Below the pieces are notes generated by a model. The model saw only the letters and a list, made by a program, of their open reading frames with translations. It did no database searches and had not been told where the DNA came from. A stretch of DNA of 43,170 nucleotides from an uncultured Lachnospiraceae bacterium (GTDB lineage: Bacteria > Bacillota > Clostridia > Lachnospirales > Lachnospiraceae), in the NCBI GenBank assembly GCA_949879775.1, contig CATLBW010000007.1:1-43170 (forward strand). Direction: 5' to 3'. The translations under genes were made by a program, and so were the position numbers. Of this stretch, positions 15,638-25,644 are shown piece after piece. Numbering within the stretch: position 1 is the stretch's first letter; every line of letters starts with the position of its first letter.

Positions 15638-15679
15638 GAAAATATCCGAAAAGCCAAGCCTGGCCTTTCGGATATTTTC
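15638..15679 (-). terminator. Terminator of the large GH43 gene
   Basis: A stem of about 16 bp (GAAAATATCCGAAA... and complement) with a small loop; both arms end in A/T runs, so it can work in both directions. It lies 22 nt after the GH43 stop. Confidence 0.75.
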
Positions 15680-15701
15680 AGATTCCATAACGCATCCCGT
15701 A

Positions 15702-18700
15702 TTATTTTACGGTAATCGTAATTTTTGCTTTCTTCTTGTTGAAGGTCGTAACCGTGATGGTCGCTTTCCCTTTCTTCAGCGCCTTAACCTTACCATTAGC
15801 GTCCACTTTCGCCACTTTTGATTTGTTGCTCTTATAGGTAATTTTATTGCTTGCGGTGTTCTTAGGGAACTTCACGCTAATCTGGAAGGTTTTGCCCTTT
15901 TTCAAAGTCTTGGATTTTTTGTTGAGGCTAATCTTCTTAGGCGCATTCTTCACAGTCACTTTACAACTGAGGGTCACCCCATCTACCTTTGCAGTGATGG
16001 TAACAGCTTTCTTGCCGGCTTTTTTCGCCGTAATCTTGCCATTCTTAACAGTTACCGCACTCTTATTGCTGGTGCTCCAGGCAGGTTTCTTCTTGGTGCC
16101 GCTCACCTTGAGGGTAAATGTCTCCCCTTTGCCCAGCGTCAGTTTCGTCTTGTTCAGCGCAACCACTGTTATCTTGCAGCTTGCCGTCTTGCCGTTTGCC
16201 GCTGTCACCTTAATTGTTGCCGTTCCTGTTTTCTTGGCGGTTATCGTAACCTTGCCATTCTTATCCGCTTTGGAAACCGCTGCAACCTTACTGTTGGTTG
16301 TGCTCCAGGTGACATTCTTATTCGTCGCGTTTGCCGGAGCAACAACAGCTCCAAACACTGCTTTCTTGCCTAACGCAAGCGTCAATGACGTCTTCTTGGG
16401 GCTTAATGCCACGCTGCTTACCGGAACAACTGCATAAGGGTCTTTTACGGTCACTTCGCAGGTTGCCGTCTGCTCCCCTGCTGTTGCCGTAATCGTTGCC
16501 TTTCCTGCTGCGACTGCCTTTACCCTTCCGGTCGTAACGCTTGCCACTTCCGGATTGTCGGACGTCCATGTTACCTTCTTATTGGTTGCATTCGTGGGCA
16601 AAATGGTCGCCATAAGGATTCCTTCCTCACCAATATTCAGGGTAAGCGCGCTCTTATCAAGCGTAATGCTCTCTACCGGCACTTCCTTAACCAATACCTT
16701 GGTGGTAAATGATTTGCTAATCTTGCTGCTCAATGCGACCGTGGTGGTTATCTCTGCCTCACCTGCCCGCACTGCCGTAATCTTGCCCTTGTCATCTACC
16801 CTTGCGATTTTGGAATCGCTGCTCATGAAGCTTGTCGTGACTCCCAGCCCTGCAGCTTGAGCCTTTTCCGCCAGGTCATCAGGGTAAGACACTGTGATTT
16901 GCTGCGTGTCGCCGATAAACATCACTGCCTGGCCATTCCCGGAGGGAGCTGCGGTCACGTTGTTCAATGCCGCCTTGGCAGCTTCCTTCTTAGCCTCAAG
17001 CTCTGCTTTATCCTCGTCTGTCATCTTTTTCTCAATCGCAAGCCCGGAAATAACCGGATCAGGTTTTTTATCCGCATTGGGGCTTTCTGCCATGAAATGT
17101 ACATCTGTTGTTCCTGTCACGCCGGTAACCGTGAATTCGATTACCGCGGTCTGGTTTAACTTATCCTTGCTCAATGTGATAGTTACGTCATCGCTCGTCA
17201 CCTCAGCTCCTGCGCTGTTAGTATACTTTGCGTAGAACTTAATAGGCCTTGTTACATTCCACCACTCTGCAAAATAACCCGTTGCTTTATAGGTGCCATT
17301 CTCTAAAGGAATGATATACTCACATGACTTCTTATCCTTCGCCCACCAGCCGTTGGTATAGATAGAATTTACTTCCGACGTCCGGTTCCCTGCATTTTCA
17401 TAACCTTCGTTGCTGCTGTCCTTGGGATTATTAATTCCCCAGCTCCCCTCGGTGTAGAGCTGATCCGGCAAGGTATTGCGAAGGTCCGCTTTCTCTGCCG
17501 CCAAGTCATAATAGGCGGATTCTTGTAATTTTTCATTCCAACTGCCGACGCCGGAGTCGATAAAGTAAATCGTATTGGCGGATACAGCGACAACCTCAAT
17601 CGTCCTGGTAGCTGTTCCCGTCTTGCCGTTCACGGTAAAGGTTCCCGTTACCGTCACTGTCCCAGGCTCCTTGAAGTCGTCAGCCGTCTTATCCCAGGTT
17701 ACCGGGACTTTCTTTGTCTCACCTAAGTATAGCACGTTCACCTCTGTCGGAAGCGTGTAGCCTGCCTCAACCATTGTGGGAAGGCTGTCGGCTGCCATTG
17801 TCGGCAATCCCCATTTCTCCTGCAGCGCCTTATACTCAGCGCCCGTAATGTTCATAACAGTGCCATGGCGGGGCCTTGCCGGAAGGTTCGCGGAAATCCT
17901 AGTGAATTTACCGCTTGCCAAATCTTCGGTAACCATCGGATAGTAGCCGCCCGCGCCAAAATTATCCTGAAGCAGGCACCATTTTGCCCCTGCTTTCTCA
18001 ATATCATCCTCATTGAACGCAAAACAGCAGGGACCTTCCACGCCGCTGGCAATATTTTCATTTACCATCGTCCATTTGCCCAGCAAGGAATCGGATTTCT
18101 CCATATAAATATAAGTTTTGCTCTCATTCTTTGTAAAACGGTAGTAAGTGCCGTCCACATCGCGCACTACGGTAGAGTCAATCGCGCTGTGGCTCTCGTC
18201 AATCCATACCTTAGGCTCCGTAAAGGTGTAGAAATCCCTGGTCTTACAGTAATAAAGCCTCTGTTTGCCATAATTATCTGATTTCACCTTGGACGCCCAG
18301 AATACCATATATTCACCAGCGGACTCATCATAGAAAATTTCCGGCGCCCAGGTACATCCCGCCTCAATGCCGGCGCTGATGGTCATCATCCGCTGTTTGC
18401 TCCAGTTTACGAGGTCTGTGGACTCCCATACCATGATGGCCTGGCTTCCGTTAGTCTGGGCATACCCCCAGTCGCCGTTCTTGGCAATACACAAGTCTGT
18501 GGCGATCATGTAGAATTTGTCTCCCTCCGGGGAACGAAGGATAAATGGGTCGCGCAGCCCGGTAGTCCCCATATTGGATTCCAGCACAGGCTTGCCGTCA
18601 TTCAGTTCTTCCCAGTTCAGGCCATCCTGGCTAATCGCAAAGTAAATCTGCTCTTCCCCTGAACCGTTTCCAATAAAGTAGGCAAACATGTAATCTGTCA

Positions 18701-20054
18701 TCTTGTCCACAGCGGCTTTCTTCTTTACGGTGACGTTAAAATCTTTTGTCCTGTCCCCGCCTGCCATCTTAATGGTTGCCGTCAGCTTTACCTTGGTATC
18801 GACATTCTGCCTGTTTACCACGCCCGCAGGCTTATCGCCCTGAGGCTGCGTGCTGATTACGCTCTCATTCTCAGATTTCCATGTGATGGCGGAACCTGCC
18901 GCTCCCTTATCGGGAAGCGTGATGTTGCCCCTGATATCATCCATATTGGGAATCGTAAGCGCCTCATACTCTGCATCCCCGCTGCCTAATACCTTCACAT
19001 GGTATGTATACGTCTGCACGCCCCTGCGGTTATAGGAAGCTTCTACCTTTATATCCACGTCCGTCGGGGCAACCTTCGGGGTAACCTTGCCTTTATCGCT
19101 GATTACATCTGTTGTAAGCGACGTCCATTTCAAAGCGACGCCGTCTATCTCAGACGTGAAGGAAAGGTCGGAGATAATGTGGTCTTGGTCCGCATTCTCG
19201 CCCAGCATAGCTGGCAGTATCTTATCCTTGACCGCATTGACCTTCTCTAAGGCAGGAGCCTCTAAAGGCGCTGCAATTTCCTGGTGGTTCTTGCTTACCT
19301 GTTCTTCTGTCAGGGCAGTTTCATAAATCTTAAAATCAGAAAGCGTGCCCTTGAAATACGGGTCAGGCTTATAGAGGGATTTCCCAATGTACCCAATGCA
19401 CGTATCTGTGCTGTTGGCGCCCAGGATATCCTGAATCTTATAGCCGGACTCCGTGGTCTTTGATTTCAGCCCATTCAGATAATAAGTAACGTTGCCATTT
19501 TCAAATACCACTGTAACAATATTCTTTCCTTCCTTCTCGCCGGCAATAGCTGTCTCGCTGTCATAACGCAGTTCCGTGCTGCCGTCTTTGATTGCCGCCA
19601 GCATCTTCCCTGAATAGCTGCCGGTACATGGCGCCACAAAAAGGTAATTCTTTACGTTCGGCCATTCCCCTACGGTTGTACCCAGCGTAAACAGCCACGC
19701 GTCTGACTGGACTTTGTTCGTGTAAGTGGCCTCCATCGTGAACGCCTCTTTGCCGTCGCCCTTAATGACCCCGGACGGGATTTCCACATACTTTGCCGTG
19801 CCGTCAAAATTAAGCGCCGTGCCGTCGCCATCCGCAATAAAGTCAGCGTCCGTTAATCCTTTCAGCGCTCCATCGTGGGAATTCCCACTGACGTCCGTAA
19901 GCTTCCCATCTGCATGGCTCATGTCATAATGCAGGACAGGCTGCACATCTGCCGCCTGGACCGTCCCCAGCGAATTCGCTGGCAGCATCGTAACTGTCAT
20001 GGCAAAGGATAACAAGCCTGCCAGACATTGTTTCACAAGTTTCTTCTTGACCAT
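15702..20054 (-). CDS. Secreted LamG-GH43-Big multidomain glycosidase
   Basis: A 1,450-aa exported enzyme. A signal peptide ends near residue 35 (TVQAA). Then: LamG/concanavalin-like domain (about 40-255), two Ig-like linkers (about 290-445), and a five-bladed GH43 catalytic domain (about 452-740). Predicted catalytic residues are Asp502 (GLRDPF, base), Asp626 (SAIDSTV, pKa modulator) and Glu673 (VEGPC, acid). A Big_4-like module (about 768-823), a possible carbohydrate-binding module (about 825-1008) and five Big_2 domains (about 1045-1450) follow. The C-terminus is very lysine-rich and has no LPXTG signal. GH43 enzymes typically release arabinose or xylose side groups; the substrate here is not readable. 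It is divergent from the second GH43 gene. Confidence 0.9.
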   Translation of the reverse strand: MVKKKLVKQCLAGLLSFAMTVTMLPANSLGTVQAADVQPVLHYDMSHADGKLTDVSGNSHDGALKGLTDADFIADGDGTALNFDGTAKYVEIPSGVIKGDGKEAFTMEATYTNKVQSDAWLFTLGTTVGEWPNVKNYLFVAPCTGSYSGKMLAAIKDGSTELRYDSETAIAGEKEGKNIVTVVFENGNVTYYLNGLKSKTTESGYKIQDILGANSTDTCIGYIGKSLYKPDPYFKGTLSDFKIYETALTEEQVSKNHQEIAAPLEAPALEKVNAVKDKILPAMLGENADQDHIISDLSFTSEIDGVALKWTSLTTDVISDKGKVTPKVAPTDVDIKVEASYNRRGVQTYTYHVKVLGSGDAEYEALTIPNMDDIRGNITLPDKGAAGSAITWKSENESVISTQPQGDKPAGVVNRQNVDTKVKLTATIKMAGGDRTKDFNVTVKKKAAVDKMTDYMFAYFIGNGSGEEQIYFAISQDGLNWEELNDGKPVLESNMGTTGLRDPFILRSPEGDKFYMIATDLCIAKNGDWGYAQTNGSQAIMVWESTDLVNWSKQRMMTISAGIEAGCTWAPEIFYDESAGEYMVFWASKVKSDNYGKQRLYYCKTRDFYTFTEPKVWIDESHSAIDSTVVRDVDGTYYRFTKNESKTYIYMEKSDSLLGKWTMVNENIASGVEGPCCFAFNEDDIEKAGAKWCLLQDNFGAGGYYPMVTEDLASGKFTRISANLPARPRHGTVMNITGAEYKALQEKWGLPTMAADSLPTMVEAGYTLPTEVNVLYLGETKKVPVTWDKTADDFKEPGTVTVTGTFTVNGKTGTATRTIEVVAVSANTIYFIDSGVGSWNEKLQESAYYDLAAEKADLRNTLPDQLYTEGSWGINNPKDSSNEGYENAGNRTSEVNSIYTNGWWAKDKKSCEYIIPLENGTYKATGYFAEWWNVTRPIKFYAKYTNSAGAEVTSDDVTITLSKDKLNQTAVIEFTVTGVTGTTDVHFMAESPNADKKPDPVISGLAIEKKMTDEDKAELEAKKEAAKAALNNVTAAPSGNGQAVMFIGDTQQITVSYPDDLAEKAQAAGLGVTTSFMSSDSKIARVDDKGKITAVRAGEAEITTTVALSSKISKSFTTKVLVKEVPVESITLDKSALTLNIGEEGILMATILPTNATNKKVTWTSDNPEVASVTTGRVKAVAAGKATITATAGEQTATCEVTVKDPYAVVPVSSVALSPKKTSLTLALGKKAVFGAVVAPANATNKNVTWSTTNSKVAAVSKADKNGKVTITAKKTGTATIKVTAANGKTASCKITVVALNKTKLTLGKGETFTLKVSGTKKKPAWSTSNKSAVTVKNGKITAKKAGKKAVTITAKVDGVTLSCKVTVKNAPKKISLNKKSKTLKKGKTFQISVKFPKNTASNKITYKSNKSKVAKVDANGKVKALKKGKATITVTTFNKKKAKITITVK

Positions 20055-20096
20055 AATGACCCTCCTTTAATTATATAAACTTGTTAAAATTACCGA

Positions 20097-20121
20097 GAAT
20101 GCCATAATTTCACAGGCATTC
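20097..20121. other. Perfect 7-bp hairpin in the GH43 leader
   Basis: GAATGCC-N11-GGCATTC lies downstream of the minus-strand promoter, inside the leader of the 1,450-aa GH43 gene. It may be an operator for a sugar-responsive regulator or an mRNA structure. Confidence 0.4.
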
Positions 20122-20131
20122 ACTTGCGTTT

Positions 20132-20160
20132 ATTTTACTAAATCTTTTACTAAAAATCAA
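20132..20160 (-). promoter_or_regulatory. Promoter of the large GH43 gene
   Basis: On the minus strand TTGATT (20155-20160), 17-bp spacer, TAAAAT (20132-20137). The DNA contains repeated TTTACTAAA-like words. Confidence 0.6.
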
Positions 20161-20191
20161 CCAATAATTATAGTAATTTTGGTAAAAATCC

Positions 20192-20220
20192 TTTCACTAT
20201 TTTTTTATCCGTGATATAAT
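20192..20220 (+). promoter_or_regulatory. Promoter of the second GH43 gene
   Basis: TTTCAC (20192-20197), 17-bp spacer and a perfect TATAAT (20215-20220). It is back to back with the minus-strand promoter about 30 bp away. Confidence 0.7.
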
Positions 20221-20266
20221 ATCAGTAAATTTTATCCAATTATTATTTTTTAAGGAGGGATACTTT

Positions 20267-22288
20267 ATGAGACCTAAGAACTTTCTCAAAACTGCAATCG
20301 CAGGATTCACCGCCTTTGCCATGGCTGCCACGATGCTGCCAACGGGCGATATCGGCAGGGCACAGGCGGCAGACGCCACAATAGGTCAGCCCGTCTTTGC
20401 CAATGCGGCAGGCACGCCGGAGACTACGGATTACCTTTTCGTTTATTTCCCTTACACCAGCGCAGGCGGCAAAGATGAACGCATTTATTTCGGCATCAGC
20501 GAGGACGGCTTAAACTTCACAGCCCTGAATGATAAGAAATTCATACTGGAATCCCGGCTGGGGACGCACGGGCTGCGCGACCCCTTCGTCATCCGCTCCC
20601 ATGAAGGGGACAAGTTCTTCTTAATCGCCACCGACCTCACGGTAGCGGGGCTTACGCAGGATGGCATAAAATATCCCGGGCAGGGATGGGACGGTCCAAG
20701 CGGCAACCAGCAATCCGGAAGCCAGAAGATTATGGTATGGGAATCCACCGACCTTGTAAACTGGTCCGAACAGCGGGAATGCAAAGTGGCAAGGGACGAC
20801 GCAGGCTGCACCTGGGCGCCGGAAGCTTACTGGGATGATGAGTTACAGCAATATGTTGTGTTCTGGGCCTCCAAAGTCAAAGAAGATAACTACAGCAAAC
20901 AGCGTTTGTATTACGCCACCACCAGTGACTTTTACGAATTCTCCGAGCCGCAGGTATGGATTGAAGAAGCCGGCTCCGTGATTGACACCACTGTTATCAA
21001 AGTGGGCGACTATTATTACCGTTATACCAAGAACGAAGACGGCAATACAAACAGGCACGGCACCCGCAGCAAGCATGTGTACTGCGAAAGGAGCACATCC
21101 CTGACAAGCAGGGAATGGGAGCTGGTGTACAAAGATTCCCTGACAGAAGACGTAGACTGGAAAATTGAAGGTCCCTGCATCTATAAATTTAATGAAGATG
21201 ACAAGGAGAACGCCAAGTACCTTGCCTCCTTGAAGGGCATTACGCTGGATGACACGAAGGACATTTACGGCCTGATCGCAGACCGCAACGGCAATTATAT
21301 CTTCCCGGGCATCTCCGATGACATTACAACCGGCAAGTTCAGCAGGCTCGGTGATTCTAAATCAGCAGAAGTAGACGGGACTTCCATTTATTCCATGCCG
21401 GAACCGATTGCCAGCCACGGCACGATTATGCCGATTACCTCCGAGGAATATAATAATTTGCGCCTGACTTATGACGAAGCTTACAAAGCTGCGGCCACAC
21501 CATATGTGGAGCAAGCAGAAGCAGCAGCGGCAGAATTAAGCTTTCCTGCTTCCAAGGTCACCGCTAACCTGACGCTGCCCACTGTCGCTTCTAACGGTGC
21601 AGCGATTACCTGGGAATCTTCAAACAGCGCCGTCATCTCCCCGGACGGGAAGGTAAACCGCCCAAGCTACAGACAGGGCGACGCTACCGTGACCCTGACG
21701 GCGACGATTACCGCAAGGCCAAACGATGCTGCAATCCGCGACCAGGTCCGCACAAAATCCTTTACGCTCACCGTAGAGAAGAAGGCCCAAGAAGTATTTT
21801 CCGTAAACTTTAACAGCAACGGCGGCTCTTCCGTGAGGAAACAGTCTGTCAAAGATGGCGAGAAGGCAATTGCGCCTAAAAATCCCACCAAGAAGAATTG
21901 CACCTTCGCAGGCTGGTACAACGGAAATATTAAATATAACTTTAATAATCCGGTCACCAAAAGCATCACACTGAAAGCGAAATGGAACAAAGTAACCGTC
22001 AAGACGCCTTCCAAGCCAACTTTGAAGAACAAGAAATCCAAACAGATGACGATTACCATTAAGAAGGTGTCCGGCGCAGCAGGTTACAAAGTCACTTATT
22101 CCACAGACAAGAAGTTCAAAAAGAAAGCAACTAAGACGAAAGATATCAAGAAGAACACGCTTACCCTCAAGAAACTTAGCAAGAACAAGACTTATTATGT
22201 AAAAGCCCAGGCATACAAGAAAGATTCCAAGGGCGGCAAAGTCTACTCTAAGACCAGCAAGGTAAGCAAGATTAAGATTAAGAAATAA
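20267..22288 (+). CDS. Secreted GH43-InlB-FnIII glycosidase
   Basis: A 673-aa exported enzyme with an AAGGAGG ribosome site. The signal peptide ends near residue 35 (RAQAA). The GH43 domain (about 52-395) carries predicted catalytic Asp105 (GLRDPF), Asp240 (SVIDTTV) and Glu301 (KIEGPC). An Ig-like domain (about 420-505), an InlB/Listeria-Bacteroides repeat (about 508-575, FAGWYNG) and a lysine-rich FnIII-like domain (about 580-673) follow. The catalytic domain resembles that of the divergent 1,450-aa enzyme in all three active-site blocks, so the two are probably duplicates with different accessory modules and shared regulation. Confidence 0.9.
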   Translation: MRPKNFLKTAIAGFTAFAMAATMLPTGDIGRAQAADATIGQPVFANAAGTPETTDYLFVYFPYTSAGGKDERIYFGISEDGLNFTALNDKKFILESRLGTHGLRDPFVIRSHEGDKFFLIATDLTVAGLTQDGIKYPGQGWDGPSGNQQSGSQKIMVWESTDLVNWSEQRECKVARDDAGCTWAPEAYWDDELQQYVVFWASKVKEDNYSKQRLYYATTSDFYEFSEPQVWIEEAGSVIDTTVIKVGDYYYRYTKNEDGNTNRHGTRSKHVYCERSTSLTSREWELVYKDSLTEDVDWKIEGPCIYKFNEDDKENAKYLASLKGITLDDTKDIYGLIADRNGNYIFPGISDDITTGKFSRLGDSKSAEVDGTSIYSMPEPIASHGTIMPITSEEYNNLRLTYDEAYKAAATPYVEQAEAAAAELSFPASKVTANLTLPTVASNGAAITWESSNSAVISPDGKVNRPSYRQGDATVTLTATITARPNDAAIRDQVRTKSFTLTVEKKAQEVFSVNFNSNGGSSVRKQSVKDGEKAIAPKNPTKKNCTFAGWYNGNIKYNFNNPVTKSITLKAKWNKVTVKTPSKPTLKNKKSKQMTITIKKVSGAAGYKVTYSTDKKFKKKATKTKDIKKNTLTLKKLSKNKTYYVKAQAYKKDSKGGKVYSKTSKVSKIKIKK

Positions 22289-22314
22289 AACCTGGAAGCT
22301 ATTTTTCATTCAAA

Positions 22315-22342
22315 GCCCCGCCAGTTTGCTGGCGGGGTATTT
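22315..22342 (+). terminator. Terminator of the second GH43 gene
   Basis: CCCCGCCAG-TTTG-CTGGCGGGG is a 9-bp GC-rich stem (22316-22337) followed by TATTTAT, 27 nt after the stop. Confidence 0.85.
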
Positions 22343-22424
22343 ATAAAACAAAGTGGGCAAGCCCTCTTCAACATGACGGCCCCTTTTGCAGTTACATATG
22401 CCTTTTGAATCTTCTTTAAAATGA

Positions 22425-22440
22425 TGCCCTGCCACGGGCA
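22425..22440 (-). terminator. Possible terminator of the MMPL operon
   Basis: On the minus strand TGCCC-N6-GGGCA is followed by TCATTTT, 9 nt past the MntP-like gene. The stem is short. Confidence 0.4.
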
Positions 22441-22448
22441 CAGCCTTT

Positions 22449-23015
22449 TTATAGAAACCCTGCAACCACATCCACGCTCCCGGCAATCAACAAAATGCCG
22501 CCCAGCACATAGGCTTTGATCTTATGCTCAAACCCAAGGCGGTAGCCGGTGTACATGCCGACCACCGTAACCAATATCGTCAAAAACAAGGTAAGGAGCA
22601 GGAGGACGGAAACGCTGCTTCCTAGGAATCCCAGGGCAACCCCTGCGAAAAATGTATACAGAATGCCTCTGCTGTATATTACAAGGAACCTCTTTACCTG
22701 GAATTTCTCCTCCCGCCGTTCCACAATCCTTTCATTTTTCCATGCTTTGAGCAGCAGCCTAAGCCCCAGGAGCAGGAAGATTGCAGCCGCAGCCGCCCGC
22801 CCCTGAAAACTCTCCTGCGCCCCCTGCCGGGAAAGGAGGCCAGACAGCACATCCCCAATCCCTAACGCCATCGTCTGCCCAGCGGCTAACACAGCACAGA
22901 ATATCAGCAACTGCCTTTTTTCTATCTTTGCCACCAGGGAACCCTGGCACTCCATGGCGCCAAAAATTTCCAGCGATATCCCCAATACAACAACCGTTTC
23001 CACTAATATGTCCAT
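22449..23015 (-). CDS. MntP-like multipass membrane protein, putative Mn efflux
   Basis: A 188-aa protein with about six hydrophobic segments. The N-terminal ETVVVLGISLEIFGAM and C-terminal LGGILLIAGSVDVV parallel the LAFGMSMDAFA and LGGLVLI...G blocks of the manganese exporter MntP, which is of similar size. The usual Asp in helix 1 is Glu here, so transport activity is uncertain. It starts 28 nt after the xxxLxxG gene with a GGAGAA ribosome site and is the last gene of that operon. Confidence 0.6.
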   Translation of the reverse strand: MDILVETVVVLGISLEIFGAMECQGSLVAKIEKRQLLIFCAVLAAGQTMALGIGDVLSGLLSRQGAQESFQGRAAAAAIFLLLGLRLLLKAWKNERIVERREEKFQVKRFLVIYSRGILYTFFAGVALGFLGSSVSVLLLLTLFLTILVTVVGMYTGYRLGFEHKIKAYVLGGILLIAGSVDVVAGFL

Positions 23016-23043
23016 CTGCTTTTCTCCAAAATTTTGCTTACGT

Positions 23044-25560
23044 TTACTCCGCCTTTACTGCATCTGTGCGATAGATAAATTTAACAGAGCCTTTTACGCC
23101 CTCGGCAACTTTGGTGAAGGTCTGATAATCCTTGCCTGCATTCACAACCGCCTTTAACCGGTCCAGCATCTCCTTGACGTCGCCGTCATAGGCCTCTGTC
23201 AGCTTCTTAATGCCCTCCTCGTCAAATTGGACCATGCCGTCCATCAATTCCTTAGAGCCATCATCCAGCTTTTTGACGCCCTCTTCCACCTGGGATGTCG
23301 CGCCCGAAAGCTTCGATGCTCCATCCACCAGGGCCGCATTATTGGAAACAAGCGTAGCCGCCCCATTCGTAAGCTGCCCGATTCCATTTGTTAAAGCGGG
23401 CATACTGTCGCTCATCGTCTGGGTTCCCTGGCTCAGGGCCGCCATACCGCTCACCAGGCTGTAGCCGCTGCCCGAATCCTTCGCATTGATGGCGTCTGAA
23501 ATCTGCGCTTTTGTGGCATCCACGGCTGTGATTGTCGCTGATTCCGCTGCTGTTTTTGCGGCTGTCTTTGCTGTATCAGCCACTGCCACGCCTACCGTGT
23601 CTTTCGCGCCGTCGGCAATGCCGGCCACAATCTGTCCTGCTACCTGGTTCATGGTTGCTTTCAATGTTTCATCTGACATTACGGCGCTTACTGTCTGGTT
23701 CACTAATCCGTCTACCGTCGCTTTAATCTGCGCCTGCCCCTCGGCGGAATTAATCCCTGCCTCGACCTGGGCTTCCACTTCTTGCATCTTAGCGTCCACG
23801 TTTGACGCCACCAGCCCGTTAATCGTCTCCTGCTGCCCTGCAATGAGCGCGTTCACCTGTTGCTGGACCTCGGAACCATCCGTATTGACCGCTTCATTAA
23901 CCGCATTGCAAATCTGCGCCACCGCTTCTGCATTCAAGGTTCCCCCTGCCTGTGCCGCCGCCTGCTCCGCTGCGGCTGTCTGCTGTGCAATGGCGGTCGC
24001 CGTCACACCGGAAGTTACCTGCCTGGCAACTTGTTTCACTACCTCCTGGGTAACGCCCTGCACTACCTGGGGCTTCAGCTCAGCCAGCTTCTGCGCCTTG
24101 GCTGTCTGCGTCGCCGCCTGGGTGTATGCTGGGACTAGCGCAGAATTTAACACTCCCTGTGTATAAGCGCCTAATCCTGCAGACACCTGGTCTTTCGCTC
24201 CCTGGTTCCCTGCAAGGCTGTTATAAAACACTTCGGACGCCTGCCTCTTAATCGCCTCTGTACCCTGCTTTTTATCCTTAAAAGTGCTCTCAATCGCAGC
24301 GTCGGCCTGCTGCACCAGCGATGCTTTCTCCTCTGCCGACATCTTCGCTTTCAAAGTCTCGTCAAGCTGTGCCACTCCCTTGCTCAAGGTTGCCGCGCTG
24401 CCGTTTAAGGTTGTTACGCCGTCAATCAAAGTCCCTGAAGAAGCAGAGAGCGCGCTAATCCCGGCATTCAATTGGGACGCCCCATTCGTATAGCTTTCAA
24501 TGCCGCTCTTTAACGTGCCAATCCCGGCGGAGAATTCCTTCATGCTGCCTGCCAGGGTATTCAGCCCATCCGACAGCTCGGTCGTTCCGTCTACCAGCTT
24601 CCCGGAAGATTCAGACAAGAGGTCCACGTCCTCCTCTAACCCGCTTAAGTCAAACGCTTCGCTCAAATCGCTCCCACCAAGCAAATCATTCATAGCGACA
24701 GTCATTGTCATTTCCAAGGAAAAGTTCTCCACGTCCGCGCTAATCTCCACATACTCAGGAATCCCTACCTCTCCATCGAGGTCGTCCTCCTGTATGTCCA
24801 GGCTGTCCTTTAGCCCCGGCATGGCAATGCCCACGGCAACTTTCCTGTTCCCATCGGAAATCACTTTCCCATTCGTAATCTCAACATTAGAGTAATCCTC
24901 CGGCAGGATCATGCCGGTCATCACGGTAAACGGCACATAGACCTCGTATTCTTCCCCATCCACGACCTCTGTGGTTTTAAGATGGTTCGTATAATCAAAA
25001 CGTATCTTGACCTCGCCGCTCTTGCCTGCAATCTCCTCTGGGGACATTTCTTTCCCGTCCAGGAAATAAGTGATTTTCTGGGTAACCGGAAGCTCTTTGT
25101 CCGTTGTGCCCTGATAGTAAATATCCTTGCCAGCGGCTTTCCAGGTGAGTTTGTCGCCATTCTGGGTAAATGTCTCATCCCCTTTTACATTCTCAATGTC
25201 CTTTAGGTCAGACACATCCTCCAAAGTTTCCTTGCCATCCTCGTTTTTCAGCCATTCACTGACAATGATATTATCTGCGGAACCATCAGCATTCGCAACG
25301 ACATAGACCGTCTCCTCTTTTCCGGCGTCTTCCACCTCTTCCTTAGAGGCAGAGAGCACTTTCTCCAGCGCGCTCTTGATATCATTCTCGTCTGCTTCTT
25401 CCTTCTTCTCTGACTGTTTTGTTGTCTCATCCGCTTTCTCGGCATTCACTGTATAAGCCATCCCGGCGCTGCCGCCCAACATAGCGATGGTAACCGCCCC
25501 TGCCACTACCTGGATCATATATTTGCTTTTAAACCTTTTCTTTAATTCCATATTTTTCAT
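23044..25560 (-). CDS. Exported xxxLxxG heptad-repeat protein (YhgE/Pip-like, soluble)
   Basis: An 838-aa protein with one N-terminal membrane segment (about 15-37, ending YTVNAEKA) and an acidic linker. A beta-rich domain follows (about 85-300). Long helical regions carry repeated xxxLxxG heptads (KLVDGTTELSDGLNTLAGS, then KLDDGSKELMDG near the end) with an Ala/Gln-rich coiled-coil stretch (about 450-700). YhgE/Pip proteins share these repeats but end in a multi-helix membrane domain; here there is none. It sits between the MMPL transporter and the MntP-like protein, so I infer an extracytoplasmic partner of MMPL. Confidence 0.8.
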   Translation of the reverse strand: MKNMELKKRFKSKYMIQVVAGAVTIAMLGGSAGMAYTVNAEKADETTKQSEKKEEADENDIKSALEKVLSASKEEVEDAGKEETVYVVANADGSADNIIVSEWLKNEDGKETLEDVSDLKDIENVKGDETFTQNGDKLTWKAAGKDIYYQGTTDKELPVTQKITYFLDGKEMSPEEIAGKSGEVKIRFDYTNHLKTTEVVDGEEYEVYVPFTVMTGMILPEDYSNVEITNGKVISDGNRKVAVGIAMPGLKDSLDIQEDDLDGEVGIPEYVEISADVENFSLEMTMTVAMNDLLGGSDLSEAFDLSGLEEDVDLLSESSGKLVDGTTELSDGLNTLAGSMKEFSAGIGTLKSGIESYTNGASQLNAGISALSASSGTLIDGVTTLNGSAATLSKGVAQLDETLKAKMSAEEKASLVQQADAAIESTFKDKKQGTEAIKRQASEVFYNSLAGNQGAKDQVSAGLGAYTQGVLNSALVPAYTQAATQTAKAQKLAELKPQVVQGVTQEVVKQVARQVTSGVTATAIAQQTAAAEQAAAQAGGTLNAEAVAQICNAVNEAVNTDGSEVQQQVNALIAGQQETINGLVASNVDAKMQEVEAQVEAGINSAEGQAQIKATVDGLVNQTVSAVMSDETLKATMNQVAGQIVAGIADGAKDTVGVAVADTAKTAAKTAAESATITAVDATKAQISDAINAKDSGSGYSLVSGMAALSQGTQTMSDSMPALTNGIGQLTNGAATLVSNNAALVDGASKLSGATSQVEEGVKKLDDGSKELMDGMVQFDEEGIKKLTEAYDGDVKEMLDRLKAVVNAGKDYQTFTKVAEGVKGSVKFIYRTDAVKAE

Positions 25561-25644
25561 GATTGTTCCCTCCTGATATTTTGATTACTTTTACATTCAT
25601 GCTTCATTTCTATAGTTTTATATTCCTAATATTTCTTATAAAGT

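Noticed and set aside
15847-16437. Plus-strand hydrophobic 196-codon ORF
   Set aside because: It is antisense to the lysine- and valine-rich Big_2 domains of the GH43 gene; the hydrophobic look comes from complementing Lys and Asn codons.
23486-24166. Plus-strand 226-codon ORF opposite the xxxLxxG gene
   Set aside because: Ala/Thr/Cys-rich shadow of the Ala/Gln-rich coding strand; no start signal.
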